From: Chryseobacterium joostei
GTDB lineage: Bacteria > Bacteroidota > Bacteroidia > Flavobacteriales > Weeksellaceae
Direction: 5' to 3'
Length of the DNA stretch: 64,000 nucleotides
NCBI RefSeq assembly: GCF_003815775.1
Contig: NZ_CP033926.1
Coordinates: 3,348,001-3,412,000, forward strand
A model generated the notes under the pieces. It saw nothing but the letters and a program-made list of their open reading frames with translations, searched no databases and was not told the origin of the DNA. Made by a program: the position numbers and the translations under genes. Below, piece by piece: positions 28,652-38,201 of the stretch (its first letter is position 1; each line of letters opens with the position of its first letter).

Positions 28652-29506
28652 ATGGGATTTTTGCTGAGACTATTTTCGAAGAACACACTTTTTGTCTTCT
28701 TTATATTCCTGCAAATTATTGCTCTGGTTTTGATATTCACCAGAAATGCCATGCAGAAATCCTGGATAGCAGGCCAAACGGCTGCTTTTAACTCCTGGGT
28801 TTCCGGATATATTGATGAAGGAGTTTCTTATCTGAAGCTAAAACAGATCAATGAAGATCTTGTAGTTCAGAATAAAGCCCTTATGACAGAACTTTATGGA
28901 AAAGACGGAGCGAAAAAACCTGTCTTCAGAAGAGTTCATGATACCATTGGTGGTGGGCAAATCTATACTTTTGTTGACGGAGAAATTGTTTTTAACAGTA
29001 TCAACAGAAGAAATAATTACTTTACAATCAACCGTGGAAAAAGAGATGGTGTATTTCCTCAAATGGGAATAATGGGACCTAGAGGAATTGCGGGGATTGT
29101 GATTAATTCTACAGATAGCTATGCACTCGTTCAATCTGTATTGAGTGTAAACAAAATCAGAATTAATGCAGCACTCAAAAATTCAGGGTACTTCGGTACC
29201 TTAACATGGAACGGAGATAATTCCAGGGTGATGCACCTTGCGGATATTCCTAAATATGTTGCATTAAAAATAGGTGATACGGTTGTTACAGACGGAAAGT
29301 CGGCAATCTTCCCGAAAGGGGTTACCATTGGTACTATTGCCGGTTATTCTGTGGATAATAAAACAGGATTCTGGGATATCTCAGTTGAACTGAGTGAAAA
29401 AATGGGGGCATTGAATAAAGTGTTTGTAGTAAAGAATCTTAAAAAAGCAGAAGTGCAAAAGATTCAGGATACTATGCAAGCTGTAATAAAGAAAGAAAAT
29501 GATTAG
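28652..29506 (+). CDS. mreC: Rod shape-determining protein MreC
   Basis: A 284-residue periplasmic scaffold with one N-terminal membrane helix (about 10-30), a short helical/coiled region (about 55-80), and the two beta-barrel MreC core (about 110-270). It links MreB to the wall synthases PBP2 and RodA. It is 28 bases after mreB and overlaps mreD by 8 bases. Confidence 0.95.
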   Translation: MGFLLRLFSKNTLFVFFIFLQIIALVLIFTRNAMQKSWIAGQTAAFNSWVSGYIDEGVSYLKLKQINEDLVVQNKALMTELYGKDGAKKPVFRRVHDTIGGGQIYTFVDGEIVFNSINRRNNYFTINRGKRDGVFPQMGIMGPRGIAGIVINSTDSYALVQSVLSVNKIRINAALKNSGYFGTLTWNGDNSRVMHLADIPKYVALKIGDTVVTDGKSAIFPKGVTIGTIAGYSVDNKTGFWDISVELSEKMGALNKVFVVKNLKKAEVQKIQDTMQAVIKKEND

Positions 29507-30005
29507 CAGGACTTTATTTACCGACATATTGATCATGATTTTTCTTGTTGCATTACAGGTATTTGTATTGAACAGGATTACTCTTTTCGGGAAATATACT
29601 CCGGTATTATATCCTGTATTTGTCATGTTTTATCCTTTCTTTAGAAACAAATTTCAGTTTCTGGCATTAAGCTTTTTAATGGGGTTGGCTATTGATGGAT
29701 TCTTGTATTCATGGGGAATCAATGCCTTTGCAACAACGTTGATTGCTTATTTTAGAACATTGATATTCAGGACTTCCACGGATACTTCCACAGACTTTTT
29801 TTCTTTTCAGTCCCTTCAATGGGCGCAGTTTTTGCTGTTTTTATTTTCAAGTATTTTTCTGCACCAGCTTCTAGTACAGTATATTGAGTTCTTTAAGTTT
29901 AGCAGATTTTTTGAAATATTATTTAATGTGTTGGTAACAAGTGTTATTTCATTTATCTTTATCGTCATCTACGCATTAATATTTAAAATCAAACAAAAAG
30001 TTTGA
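29499..30005 (+). CDS. mreD: Rod shape-determining protein MreD
   Basis: A 168-residue polytopic membrane protein with about five helices, of the size and place expected for MreD. Sequence conservation in this family is low, so operon position is the main support. It overlaps mreC by 8 bases and mrdA by 4. Confidence 0.88.
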   Translation: MISRTLFTDILIMIFLVALQVFVLNRITLFGKYTPVLYPVFVMFYPFFRNKFQFLALSFLMGLAIDGFLYSWGINAFATTLIAYFRTLIFRTSTDTSTDFFSFQSLQWAQFLLFLFSSIFLHQLLVQYIEFFKFSRFFEILFNVLVTSVISFIFIVIYALIFKIKQKV

Positions 30006-32047
30006 ACACACGTTATTTAAAAATTTTTTCCATCCTTGTTGTAATCGCTCTTATTTTTGTAGCGAGGCTTGCTTATTTGCAGTTGTTTACAGATCGCTAT
30101 GCATTAAATGCAGCCAATACCTCCATTAAAACAGAATATGTTATTCCGCAACGTGGGGTTATTTTTGACAGGAATGGTAAAATCATGGTAGGAAACCAGC
30201 CTGCCTATGAAATTTCCTTTACCCAAGCCTTGATGAAGCCAGATTTTGATACGTTAGGCTTTTGTGGCTTGATGAAGATCAGTAAAGCTGATTTTATCAA
30301 AAAGATTGATTTCATTAAAAAAGAAAAATACTATTCCAAGCTGACCCCAATGACTTTCATTAAGGACCTCAGCAGAGAAGATATAGCAAGAGTTCAGGAA
30401 ATTATTTTTAAGTATCCTGCTTTTAATATTGTTTCAAGACCTCAGCGTCAATATGAAGTCTCCACATCCGGAAATCTTTTGGGGTATACCAGCGAGGTGA
30501 ACGAAAGAGATATTAAAAAAGATTCCTTATACTATTTACCTGGAGATTTTATCGGGAAAACAGGAGTGGAAAAATCTTACGAAAAAGAACTTCGTGGAGT
30601 AAAAGGAGTGAAATACATTCAAAAAGATATCAGGCTCCGAAATATTGGTTCCTATAAAAACGGATCTTTGGATAAAGATGTGATTACAGGTAAAGATATT
30701 ACCTTAACCATTGATTATGATCTTCAGAGAACAGCTGAAGAAATGTTGGTAAACAAGCACGGCGCTATTGTAGCTTTAGATCCTAATAATGGAGAAGTAT
30801 TAGTGGCGGCAACAGGACCGGATATTGATCCGAATCTTTTCACCGGACCCTACAAATCAAAAAATTTATATGCTCTGTCAAAAGATACGCTTTATGAGAA
30901 TAAACCGACTTTTGATCGTTCTTTACAGGCGGGATATCCTCCGGGGTCAACTTTCAAATTGCTGACAGCCCTAGCTGCAATGCAGATGGGGGTAATGGAT
31001 GAAAAAACTATTTTTCCTTGTGGAGGAGGATTTTTCTATAAAGGTAAAAGAATTAAAGGGCATGGTGGAGCTGATCCATTAATTCCTTCAATTCAGGTAT
31101 CCAGTAACTGTTTTTTCACCTACGCATTTATTGCAATAATCAAAAAATATCCAGGAAATCCTTCAAAAGGTGTTGATGAGTGGAAAAAGATCATGAGCAG
31201 CTTTGGAGTTGGAGAGTTTTTAAATAATGATTTTGCTGTGGGGGCAAAGGGAAGAATACCTTCAGGAGATTTTTATGAGAAAAGGTTTAAAGCCATCATG
31301 AAAGCAAGTGGTTCCCAGAGAACTGATTTTAAAAACTGGGATGAGATGTCAACCGGAGCTATTTATAATGGGATGGGGCAGGGAGATGTTTTGGTAACTC
31401 CTATTCAACTTGCGAATTATGTGGCCGCTATTGCTAATAAAGGTTGGTATTATACGCCTCATATCGTAAAAGGAATTGACGGAAAGGCAAATCCTGATCC
31501 AAGATTTAAGGTTAAGCATAAAACTTTGGTTGATCCAAAACATTTTGAACCTGTTTTAAAAGGTATGGAAGCCGTAGTTTTGAGAGGAACGGCAAGAGGG
31601 TTAAAATCCAACGACTTTACACAATTAGCAAAAACAGGTACCGCACAGGTTCCACAAGGAAAGGATAATTCCATCTTTGTATTGATTGCTCCGGCTGATA
31701 AACCCAAAATTGTTGTGGTTGCAGTAATGGAGCATGCGGGATTTGGAGCTACATGGGCTGGTCCAGCGTGTACAGTGATTGCTGAAAAATATATTACGGG
31801 TGATTTGAAAAGAGAAAATCTGTATAAAAAAATGATTACTTCGAGTTTCATGCCGGAATATAAAAGACAATGGATTGCAGATTTGAAGCGTAAAGGACTT
31901 TATAAAGATCCTAAACCGGATTCAATTAAGCAAAAAAGAATAAAGGATAGTCTGGACTTGGTTAAGCAACAAAAAGCCAAGCTTCAAAAGAAGATACAAG
32001 AGGAAACTAAAAATAATAAAGCTGCTAAAAAACCTGCCAAGCAATGA
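30002..32047 (+). CDS. mrdA: Penicillin-binding protein 2
   Basis: A 681-residue class B transpeptidase of the elongasome. It has an N-terminal membrane helix (about 7-25), a dimerisation region, then the transpeptidase domain with PPGSTFK (catalytic Ser), SSN in VSSNCFF and KTGTAQ. The start is a TTG at 30002 overlapping the mreD stop (TTGA). No in-frame ATG occurs before the membrane anchor, so the TTG is real. A Lys-rich tail of about 60 residues ends the protein. It partners RodA, which follows with a 4-base overlap. Confidence 0.95.
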   Translation: MNTRYLKIFSILVVIALIFVARLAYLQLFTDRYALNAANTSIKTEYVIPQRGVIFDRNGKIMVGNQPAYEISFTQALMKPDFDTLGFCGLMKISKADFIKKIDFIKKEKYYSKLTPMTFIKDLSREDIARVQEIIFKYPAFNIVSRPQRQYEVSTSGNLLGYTSEVNERDIKKDSLYYLPGDFIGKTGVEKSYEKELRGVKGVKYIQKDIRLRNIGSYKNGSLDKDVITGKDITLTIDYDLQRTAEEMLVNKHGAIVALDPNNGEVLVAATGPDIDPNLFTGPYKSKNLYALSKDTLYENKPTFDRSLQAGYPPGSTFKLLTALAAMQMGVMDEKTIFPCGGGFFYKGKRIKGHGGADPLIPSIQVSSNCFFTYAFIAIIKKYPGNPSKGVDEWKKIMSSFGVGEFLNNDFAVGAKGRIPSGDFYEKRFKAIMKASGSQRTDFKNWDEMSTGAIYNGMGQGDVLVTPIQLANYVAAIANKGWYYTPHIVKGIDGKANPDPRFKVKHKTLVDPKHFEPVLKGMEAVVLRGTARGLKSNDFTQLAKTGTAQVPQGKDNSIFVLIAPADKPKIVVVAVMEHAGFGATWAGPACTVIAEKYITGDLKRENLYKKMITSSFMPEYKRQWIADLKRKGLYKDPKPDSIKQKRIKDSLDLVKQQKAKLQKKIQEETKNNKAAKKPAKQ

Positions 32048-33273
32048 AATGGACTGAAGGAATAGATAAACTGGGCCTTGGGCTGTATTTCCTGCTTTGC
32101 ATTTTTGCCATTGCAAATATTTACAGTGTTGACCAGAAATTAGGAGAAAAGCAGTTGGTTTTCTTCTGTATATCGGTATTTGTAGGTCTTATCATATTTG
32201 TAGGACGAAGTAAGTTCTTCGAGAATATGTCAGGGATTATTTATATTGGTGGCGTTCTCTTGTTAATAGGTCTTTTCCCTTTTGGAAAGGAAATACTGGG
32301 TCAAAAGAACTGGTATAAGTTCGGAAGCTTTACCATGCAGCCTGTAGAATTTGCAAAAATAGGTACGGCCTTGATGCTTGCAAATTATGTTTCGGGACCT
32401 GATTTTAATCTTAAAAACAGGAAGTCCTTATTAACGGCTTTGGCGGTTATTGGTATTCCAGCTGTAGTAGTATTGGCCATTCCTGATGTTGGATCAATGC
32501 TTGTATTTATTGCATTTTTCATTGCTTTATATAGAGAGGGGCTTAGTGGAATGTTGTTTGGCGTAGGCTTTATCTTTGCGGGAGTTTTCCTTATTTCCTT
32601 GGCAATACCTCCGGTTTACGTGGCTGTGGCCGTTTTGGTAATAGCCGGTGTTTTGATTGCCATGAACTACCATAGAATGTCCTGGGATGTGATTTCTATT
32701 TCAGGAATTACGGGATCTATTCTTTTGCTTTGTGGGTTGGCATTTGGCTCACCTTTTATCTTAGAAAAACTTCCCAAGCACCAGAGAGAAAGAATTGAGG
32801 TTCTTTACAAAGGTGAAAAGGCATTTAGGGATACTTCAGGATACAACTTGTTATATTCCAAAACTGCAATTGGCTCCGGAGGACTTTGGGGAAAAGGATA
32901 TCGTGAAGGATCTGTTACCCAAGGGAAATTTGTTCCTGAGCAGGAAACCGATTATATATTCTGTACAGTAGGAGAGGAATGGGGATTCATGGGAAGTGCT
33001 ATTCTTATTTTGTGCTACATGGTTTATATTGGCCGAATCTATTATCTGGCTGAAAAACAGAAGTCCACCTTTAATCGTGTATTTGGATATTGCTTTGCTT
33101 CGATCCTGCTGATGCACTTTTCAATCAATTTAGGAATGGTTATGGGGCTTTTCCCGACAGTAGGGATTCCTCTTCCGTATTTCAGTTATGGGGGTAGTTC
33201 TTTGTTGGCATTCTCAATGATGACCTTTATTTTCTTTAAACTTAATTATTCAGACAAAAACAGCTTAGTATAG
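32044..33273 (+). CDS. rodA: Peptidoglycan polymerase RodA (SEDS family)
   Basis: A 409-residue SEDS glycosyltransferase with about ten membrane helices. Family sequences include the large extracellular loop with ETDYIFCTVGEEWGF and the C-terminal PTVGIPLPYFSYGGSSLL. It polymerises lipid II together with PBP2, and the two genes overlap by 4 bases. It is the last gene of the mre operon. Confidence 0.96.
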   Translation: MKWTEGIDKLGLGLYFLLCIFAIANIYSVDQKLGEKQLVFFCISVFVGLIIFVGRSKFFENMSGIIYIGGVLLLIGLFPFGKEILGQKNWYKFGSFTMQPVEFAKIGTALMLANYVSGPDFNLKNRKSLLTALAVIGIPAVVVLAIPDVGSMLVFIAFFIALYREGLSGMLFGVGFIFAGVFLISLAIPPVYVAVAVLVIAGVLIAMNYHRMSWDVISISGITGSILLLCGLAFGSPFILEKLPKHQRERIEVLYKGEKAFRDTSGYNLLYSKTAIGSGGLWGKGYREGSVTQGKFVPEQETDYIFCTVGEEWGFMGSAILILCYMVYIGRIYYLAEKQKSTFNRVFGYCFASILLMHFSINLGMVMGLFPTVGIPLPYFSYGGSSLLAFSMMTFIFFKLNYSDKNSLV

Positions 33274-33370
33274 GTACTATCTTTAAGTAATTGAAAAAAC
33301 CTATTCTTATTTTTTTAAATCTGCCCAATCCGCAGACTGTGAAGTTGTACCCATATACCATTATATTTTT

Positions 33371-33946
33371 ATGAAAGAAGCCTATGTTTTAGATCAAAAC
33401 TTTGAAAATATAGATTGTTCTCAATTAGAAAAAGGAGAATACGAAAATTGTACTTTTAGAAATTGTAATTTCGAATACATCAACCTATCAGGTTTTAGTT
33501 TTACTGACTGCGAGTTTATAGAATGCAATCTTAGCATGGCAAAACTTATAAGTACAGCCTTTTGGGAGGTGAATTTTAAAGAATGTAAAATGTTTGGTCT
33601 AGAGTTTAGTAATTGCAATGAATTTGGGATGTCATTTACATTTGAGTGTTGTTCGCTGAATAATTCCATATTTTATCAGACTTCAATTAAGAAAACCGTT
33701 TTCAAAAACTCTAGATTGATTGAAGTTGATTTCACTGAATGTGACTTATCAAATGCAATCATTAGTAACTGCGATTTGTCTGGTGCTGTTTTCGATAGTA
33801 CAAACCTTGAAAAGACAGATTTGAGGACGTCGTTCAATTATTCAATAGATCCGGCTTTAAACAGGCTTAAAAAGGCCAGGTTTTCGCTTTCTGAAGTATA
33901 TGGTCTGTTATATAAGCTCGATATAGAAATAGATAAAAATAGCTGA
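33371..33946 (+). CDS. Pentapeptide-repeat protein
   Basis: A 191-residue protein made of degenerate pentapeptide repeats of the A(D/N)LXX type over about residues 15-155 (for example CNLSMAKL, CDLSNAII, CDLSGAVF, TNLEKTDL). These predict a right-handed quadrilateral beta-helix. Some relatives of this fold mimic DNA and protect gyrase (Qnr/MfpA). Nothing here shows that this one does. It is plus-strand and probably transcribed on its own, 97 bases after rodA. Confidence 0.85.
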   Translation: MKEAYVLDQNFENIDCSQLEKGEYENCTFRNCNFEYINLSGFSFTDCEFIECNLSMAKLISTAFWEVNFKECKMFGLEFSNCNEFGMSFTFECCSLNNSIFYQTSIKKTVFKNSRLIEVDFTECDLSNAIISNCDLSGAVFDSTNLEKTDLRTSFNYSIDPALNRLKKARFSLSEVYGLLYKLDIEIDKNS

Positions 33947-34029
33947 GATAAAGAACTTGGATTTTAGAAACCCATACCCTTTAAATATATTAGATTATTT
34001 ATTCAGGTATTTAGATAGAGTAGATAAAA

Positions 34030-34052
34030 AAGCCATCAGGATCTGATGGCTT
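34030..34052 (-). terminator. Terminator of the NlpC/P60 gene
   Basis: AAGCCATCAG-GAT-CTGATGGCTT is a perfect hairpin, followed on the minus strand by a run of T. Confidence 0.85.
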
Positions 34053-34079
34053 CATTATTTAAATCAATTATTTATAAAA

Positions 34080-34790
34080 TTAAAAATTTGCTGGTGTAGC
34101 TGGAGTAGTTGACGCTAGGTTGTTATAAGCTTCTCCTTCTTCGTTGATAACTCTTTTTGCGAATCTGTATTTAGGGCCCCAATAAGAATCATTCAGTGAA
34201 GAGATCATTACTCCCTTTGATGTAGCTGCGTGGATGAATTTTACTTCTCCATCTTCAGTAACACTTTCTACAATACCTACGTGAGAAATTCTTCTTCCAT
34301 GAGAAAAGAAAATTAAGTCTCCTTTCTGTAGGCTTTCTTTTTCAATTCTTTCTCCCTCCTGAGCCTGAGATGCTGCTACTCTTGGTAAGCTAAGACCTGC
34401 TGCAGCTCCGAATACAGAAAGAACAAAAGCCGAACAATCTATACCTCTTCTTGTAGTTCCTCCATATCTGTAAGGAGTTCCAAGGTATGTTTCAGCTTCA
34501 GTAAGGATACCGTCAATGGTTTTATTATATCTGACTGCTTTTGCAATCTCAGAATTCTTAATGGCTTTTTTAGCGCTAGCTATAGATGCTGCCTTTTCAG
34601 CAAGAAAAGAATCAATAAGCTTTTGCTTATCCAGCTCCATTTTTTTGTTATCAATAGAAGCTAGTTTGGCATCTGTTTTGTATTCTTTAGCGTAAGTTGC
34701 TGGTTTTGAAACTACATAATTAGTAGCACACGATTGCAATGATACTGTAGTAACTATAGCAACTAAATAAGACAAAACTCTTTTCTTCAT
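34080..34790 (-). CDS. NlpC/P60-family peptidoglycan endopeptidase lipoprotein
   Basis: A 236-residue lipoprotein (lipobox Cys 21, SLQSC) with a C-terminal NlpC/P60 domain. The catalytic Cys is in GIDCSAFV and the His in ISHVGIVES. Such enzymes cut gamma-D-Glu-diaminopimelate bonds. The middle third (about 40-85) is a charged helical linker. I use the ATG at 34790, because it gives the lipoprotein signal and lies 50 bases after a -7 element at 34841-34848. A longer frame to 34862 would begin upstream of that promoter. Confidence 0.9.
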   Translation of the reverse strand: MKKRVLSYLVAIVTTVSLQSCATNYVVSKPATYAKEYKTDAKLASIDNKKMELDKQKLIDSFLAEKAASIASAKKAIKNSEIAKAVRYNKTIDGILTEAETYLGTPYRYGGTTRRGIDCSAFVLSVFGAAAGLSLPRVAASQAQEGERIEKESLQKGDLIFFSHGRRISHVGIVESVTEDGEVKFIHAATSKGVMISSLNDSYWGPKYRFAKRVINEEGEAYNNLASTTPATPANF

Positions 34791-34840
34791 ATATATTTGA
34801 TTAACCGTGTTAAAAGGAATATTTATTTCCAAAAGCAATA

Positions 34841-34848
34841 CAAAAGTA
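34841..34848 (-). promoter_or_regulatory. -7 element of the NlpC/P60 gene
   Basis: TACTTTTG on the minus strand fits TAnnTTTG, with about 50 bases to the ATG at 34790. Confidence 0.5.
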
Positions 34849-34940
34849 GAGATTCCGAGCAAAAGACCCCTGATATGATAATTGTCAGGATCTTATTTTA
34901 ACACTATTTAACATATTATTTGCTTATGTTAAAGAAAAAT

Positions 34941-34977
34941 AAACCGCAACAGCCTATTTTTGGTGAGTCTGCGGTTT
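34941..34977. terminator. Isolated hairpin between glutamine synthetase and the NlpC/P60 gene
   Basis: AAACCGCA pairs with TGCGGTTT across a 21-base loop, with T tracts on both outer sides. It lies 100 bases beyond the proper glutamine synthetase terminator. It may be a second terminator, or end an unrecognised small RNA. The rest of 34863-35076 shows no gene. Confidence 0.5.
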
Positions 34978-35076
34978 TTTTTATTAAGATTCTTTAACAA
35001 ACAATATCGATTTTCTTCTATAATTCGGCATTTAAGATTTGAAACTCCAATTTTTCAGGTTGTTAACAAAACAAAA

Positions 35077-35102
35077 AAATTCCCCGGAAAACCGAGGAAT
35101 TT
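35077..35102 (-). terminator. Terminator of the glutamine synthetase gene
   Basis: AAATTCCTCGG pairs with CCGGGGAATTT on the minus strand (one wobble pair) around TTTT, followed by a T run. It is 26 bases after the stop. Confidence 0.88.
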
Positions 35103-35127
35103 AAACTAATATGGAACTTTACAGATG

Positions 35128-37323
35128 TTATTTTGTAAACAACATTTCTCTGTATTTTGTCAGCGGCCAAAGCTCATCGTCTACCATCATCTCAAGAGCA
35201 TCAGAAGCTTCTCTGATTCCATCGAATAAAGGCTTAACATTGTTGCAATAGCTTTCTGCCTGCTTTTGGCTGTCTGATATGCTTTTTGTTGTTTCTCTGG
35301 CTTTAAGAAGATCTTCAACGCCAAGTTTGATTTTAGAAACATTTTCAGAAATGCTTGTAATTAAACTCATTTGTTCTTTTGCCAATGGTTTAAAATCTTT
35401 ATCTCCGAAGATTTCTTTAAGACCTTTTACGTTTTCAATTAATCTGTTCTGATAATTTAAAGCAGAAGGAATGATGTGGTTTCTTGCGATATCACTTAAT
35501 ACTCTTGCTTCAATATCAATAACGGTAGAGTATTTCTCTAATTTAATTTCGTTTCTTGCTTCAACTTCTCTATGGTTGAAAATTCCCATTTCTTCATATA
35601 AATCCAAGAATTTCTTATCCATCTCCTGCTTAAGAGCTTCAGGAGTTGTTTTAAGGTTATTCAGTCCTCTTTTTTCAGCTTCTTTTGCCCAGTCATCAGA
35701 ATACCCGTCACCTTCAAACATAATGTTTTTACATTGCTTGATGTATTCTCTTAATACATTAAATATAGCTTCATCTTTCTTAAGGCCTGTTTCAACTAAA
35801 GCATCAACTTCTTTCTTGAAATCATTTAATTGTTTTGCCGCGATGGTATTCATTACGGTCATAGACTCTGCACAGTTTGCAGAAGATCCTACTGCTCTGA
35901 TTTCAAATTTATTTCCTGTAAATGCAAATGGAGAAGTTCTGTTTCTGTCCGTGTTATCCAATAGGATTTCAGGTATTTTTCCAACTACATTTAATTTTAA
36001 TTCTGTTTTTTCTTCCGGAGATAATTTCCCGTTAGTTACTTTTTCAAGTTCTTCCAAAACGCTGAACAACTGAGTTCCGATGAATACGGAGATAATTGCA
36101 GGCGGAGCTTCATTGGCACCTAGTCTGTGATCGTTGCTCGCTGAGGCAATACTTGCTCTTAAAAGGTCTGCATATTCGTGAACAGCTTTAATTGTATTCA
36201 CGAAGAATGTTAAGAACTGTAGGTTTTTCTTTGGATTCTTTCCTGGGCTTAAAAGGTTTTCTCCTGTGTCTGTAGCTAAAGACCAGTTATTGTGCTTTCC
36301 GCTTCCGTTTACTCCTGCGAATGGTTTTTCGTGGAATAGAATGTGGAAGTGGTGCTTGTGAGCTACTCTTGCCATGATGTCCATCAATAAAGAGTTGTGG
36401 TCTACAGCAACGTTTACTTCTTCAAACATTGGTGCAAGCTCAAATTGGTTAGGTGCTACCTCGTTGTGTCTTGTTGTTGCAGGAATGCCCAATTTCATAC
36501 ATTCGATTTCCAACTCCTTCATGAAGTTCATTACCCTTGTTGGGATAGAACCGAAGTAATGGTCATCTAACTGCTGTCCTTTTGCAGGAGAGTGTCCCAA
36601 TAATGTTTTACCTGTTAAAACAAGATCCGGACGTGATTGGTATAATGCTGAATCAACAAGGAAATATTCTTGTTCCCAACCTAAGGTAGGGGTTACTTTC
36701 GTTACGTTTTTATCAAAATACTGCATTACGCTGGTTGCGGCTTCATCTACAGCATTCAAAGCTCTTAATAAAGGTGCCTTGTAGTCTAAAGTTTCACCAG
36801 TATAAGAAATGAAGATGGAAGGAATACATAATGTAGTTCCCATAATGAAAGCAGGGGATGTAGGGTCCCAAGCTGTATAACCTCTTGCCTCGAAAGTGTT
36901 TCTGATTCCTCCGTTAGGGAAAGATGATGCATCCGGCTCCTGTTGGATCAGCATGTTTCCACTGAATCTTTCAATAGCTCTACCTCCTTCAATAGGTGTA
37001 AAGAAAGAATCGTGCTTTTCTGCAGTTGTCCCTGTCAAAGGCTGAAACCAGTGAGTGTAGTGAGTTACTCCTTTGCTCATAGCCCAGTCTTTCATCGCCA
37101 CAGCTACCTGGTCTGCGATATGTCTTTGGATCTTAGTGCCTTTTTTAATGGCATCCATGATAGAACCGAATGCTTCTTTTGTTAAATATTCTCTCATCGT
37201 TTCTTCCGAGAAAACATTTTTACAGAATAGTTCCGATAGTTTTGCAGGAATTTCAACAGAGTTATCTTTTCTGAAATCCTTAAATGGTAGGGTTTCTAAT
37301 GCTTTGAATCTTAAGGTTGACAT
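35128..37323 (-). CDS. glnN: Glutamine synthetase type III
   Basis: A 731-residue GSIII enzyme forming glutamine from glutamate, ammonia and ATP. GSIII is the large form common in Bacteroidota, roughly 270 residues longer than GSI. Seen are the GSIII region THWFQPLTGTTAEKHDSF (about 80-97), the catalytic barrel with GWEQEYFLVD and FHEKPFAGVNGSGKHNNWS, and the family's C-terminal helical region. It has its own promoter and terminator. No GlnB or amtB genes adjoin it. Confidence 0.96.
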   Translation of the reverse strand: MSTLRFKALETLPFKDFRKDNSVEIPAKLSELFCKNVFSEETMREYLTKEAFGSIMDAIKKGTKIQRHIADQVAVAMKDWAMSKGVTHYTHWFQPLTGTTAEKHDSFFTPIEGGRAIERFSGNMLIQQEPDASSFPNGGIRNTFEARGYTAWDPTSPAFIMGTTLCIPSIFISYTGETLDYKAPLLRALNAVDEAATSVMQYFDKNVTKVTPTLGWEQEYFLVDSALYQSRPDLVLTGKTLLGHSPAKGQQLDDHYFGSIPTRVMNFMKELEIECMKLGIPATTRHNEVAPNQFELAPMFEEVNVAVDHNSLLMDIMARVAHKHHFHILFHEKPFAGVNGSGKHNNWSLATDTGENLLSPGKNPKKNLQFLTFFVNTIKAVHEYADLLRASIASASNDHRLGANEAPPAIISVFIGTQLFSVLEELEKVTNGKLSPEEKTELKLNVVGKIPEILLDNTDRNRTSPFAFTGNKFEIRAVGSSANCAESMTVMNTIAAKQLNDFKKEVDALVETGLKKDEAIFNVLREYIKQCKNIMFEGDGYSDDWAKEAEKRGLNNLKTTPEALKQEMDKKFLDLYEEMGIFNHREVEARNEIKLEKYSTVIDIEARVLSDIARNHIIPSALNYQNRLIENVKGLKEIFGDKDFKPLAKEQMSLITSISENVSKIKLGVEDLLKARETTKSISDSQKQAESYCNNVKPLFDGIREASDALEMMVDDELWPLTKYREMLFTK

Positions 37324-37345
37324 ATTTGGGTGATTTTTTACAGGG

Positions 37346-37353
37346 CAAATTTA
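37346..37353 (-). promoter_or_regulatory. -7 element of the glutamine synthetase gene
   Basis: TAAATTTG on the minus strand, 22 bases before the ATG at 37323. Confidence 0.58.
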
Positions 37354-37379
37354 CAAAAAAAATAAATCGAAAATATTTT

Positions 37380-37400
37380 ACCCCTAATTTTTTTAGGGGT
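37380..37400. repeat. Palindrome upstream of the glutamine synthetase promoter
   Basis: Perfect 8-base arms ACCCCTAA / TTAGGGGT around five T. It lies 26 bases upstream of the -7 element, across the region where a -33 element or regulator site would sit. There is no U tract directly after it on the minus strand, so it is more likely an operator than a terminator. Confidence 0.4.
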
Positions 37401-37538
37401 ATTTGTAATTTTAACTAAAATTTAAACAATGGTTTTACTTTTTTGAGAGGGGTAAATTGGAATTGAGACTTATTGTTACGAAATATTAAAATGAAAAATA
37501 GCATTGAGCATTGCCGGAAATACAGTGTTGGAGGTTTT

Positions 37539-37979
37539 CTATGTATGGATGATGTGCTTTCTAAAAATAACCATATTAAGTATAATTGTTATTACTAGAC
37601 ATATAACAGTTATGGTATTTGAACCATAGCCTTCATTACAAAACTGCATAAAAATAGGATACGTTAAAGCTAATGATAGGATATAGCTTATGTAGAACTT
37701 CTGAAAGTACAGATTGATCAGATACATTGTTATCATTGATATAATGACTAATCCCCCGATTCCGTCCAATATCCCGAATAATCCTATTATGGTGCTTCTC
37801 AATATCAGTAGGAGGATGTCGTTACGAAAAATACCATCATCAGTCTTGCCTTCTTTTATGATTAAAAATATAATCAGCAGTAAAAAATAAATTAAAATAT
37901 GACATATCCATACTTTCCCAAAAAGGGGAATATTATTTAATCTGCCTTTCATCAGGTTAAATGCCTTTGATATTGTCAT
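37539..37979 (-). CDS. Small integral membrane protein, unrecognised
   Basis: A protein of about 146 residues with four hydrophobic segments and a short basic N-terminus. No family is recognised. The frame extends to 38066, but the ATG at 37979 has GGAGAG five bases upstream and gives a cleaner start, so I prefer it. It lies alone on the minus strand upstream of the glutamine synthetase gene, with no clear promoter. Confidence 0.55.
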   Translation of the reverse strand: MTISKAFNLMKGRLNNIPLFGKVWICHILIYFLLLIIFLIIKEGKTDDGIFRNDILLLILRSTIIGLFGILDGIGGLVIISMITMYLINLYFQKFYISYILSLALTYPIFMQFCNEGYGSNTITVICLVITIILNMVIFRKHIIHT

Positions 37980-38178
37980 GTTACTCTCCAAATTGAATTT
38001 ATTTTTTAACCTCAGCCATAAAACTTTATGCTTGTATAAATATAAGATTAAAACCGTAATATTCATTTCATATTAAAATAAAGAAGAAGATCATTATATC
38101 TTAAAATAATACTGTCTATTTATGGGTTTTAAACAACTGAATTAAAAGATAGTTAAAATAAGTTGAGCGGAGATTTTG

Positions 38179-38186
38179 TATATTTG
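38179..38186 (+). promoter_or_regulatory. -7 element of the following large gene
   Basis: TATATTTG fits TAnnTTTG, 15 bases before the ATG at 38202. It also shows that an in-frame TTG at 38163 lies upstream of the promoter. Confidence 0.55.
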
Positions 38187-38201
38187 TGTGAAATTTATTT
38201 T

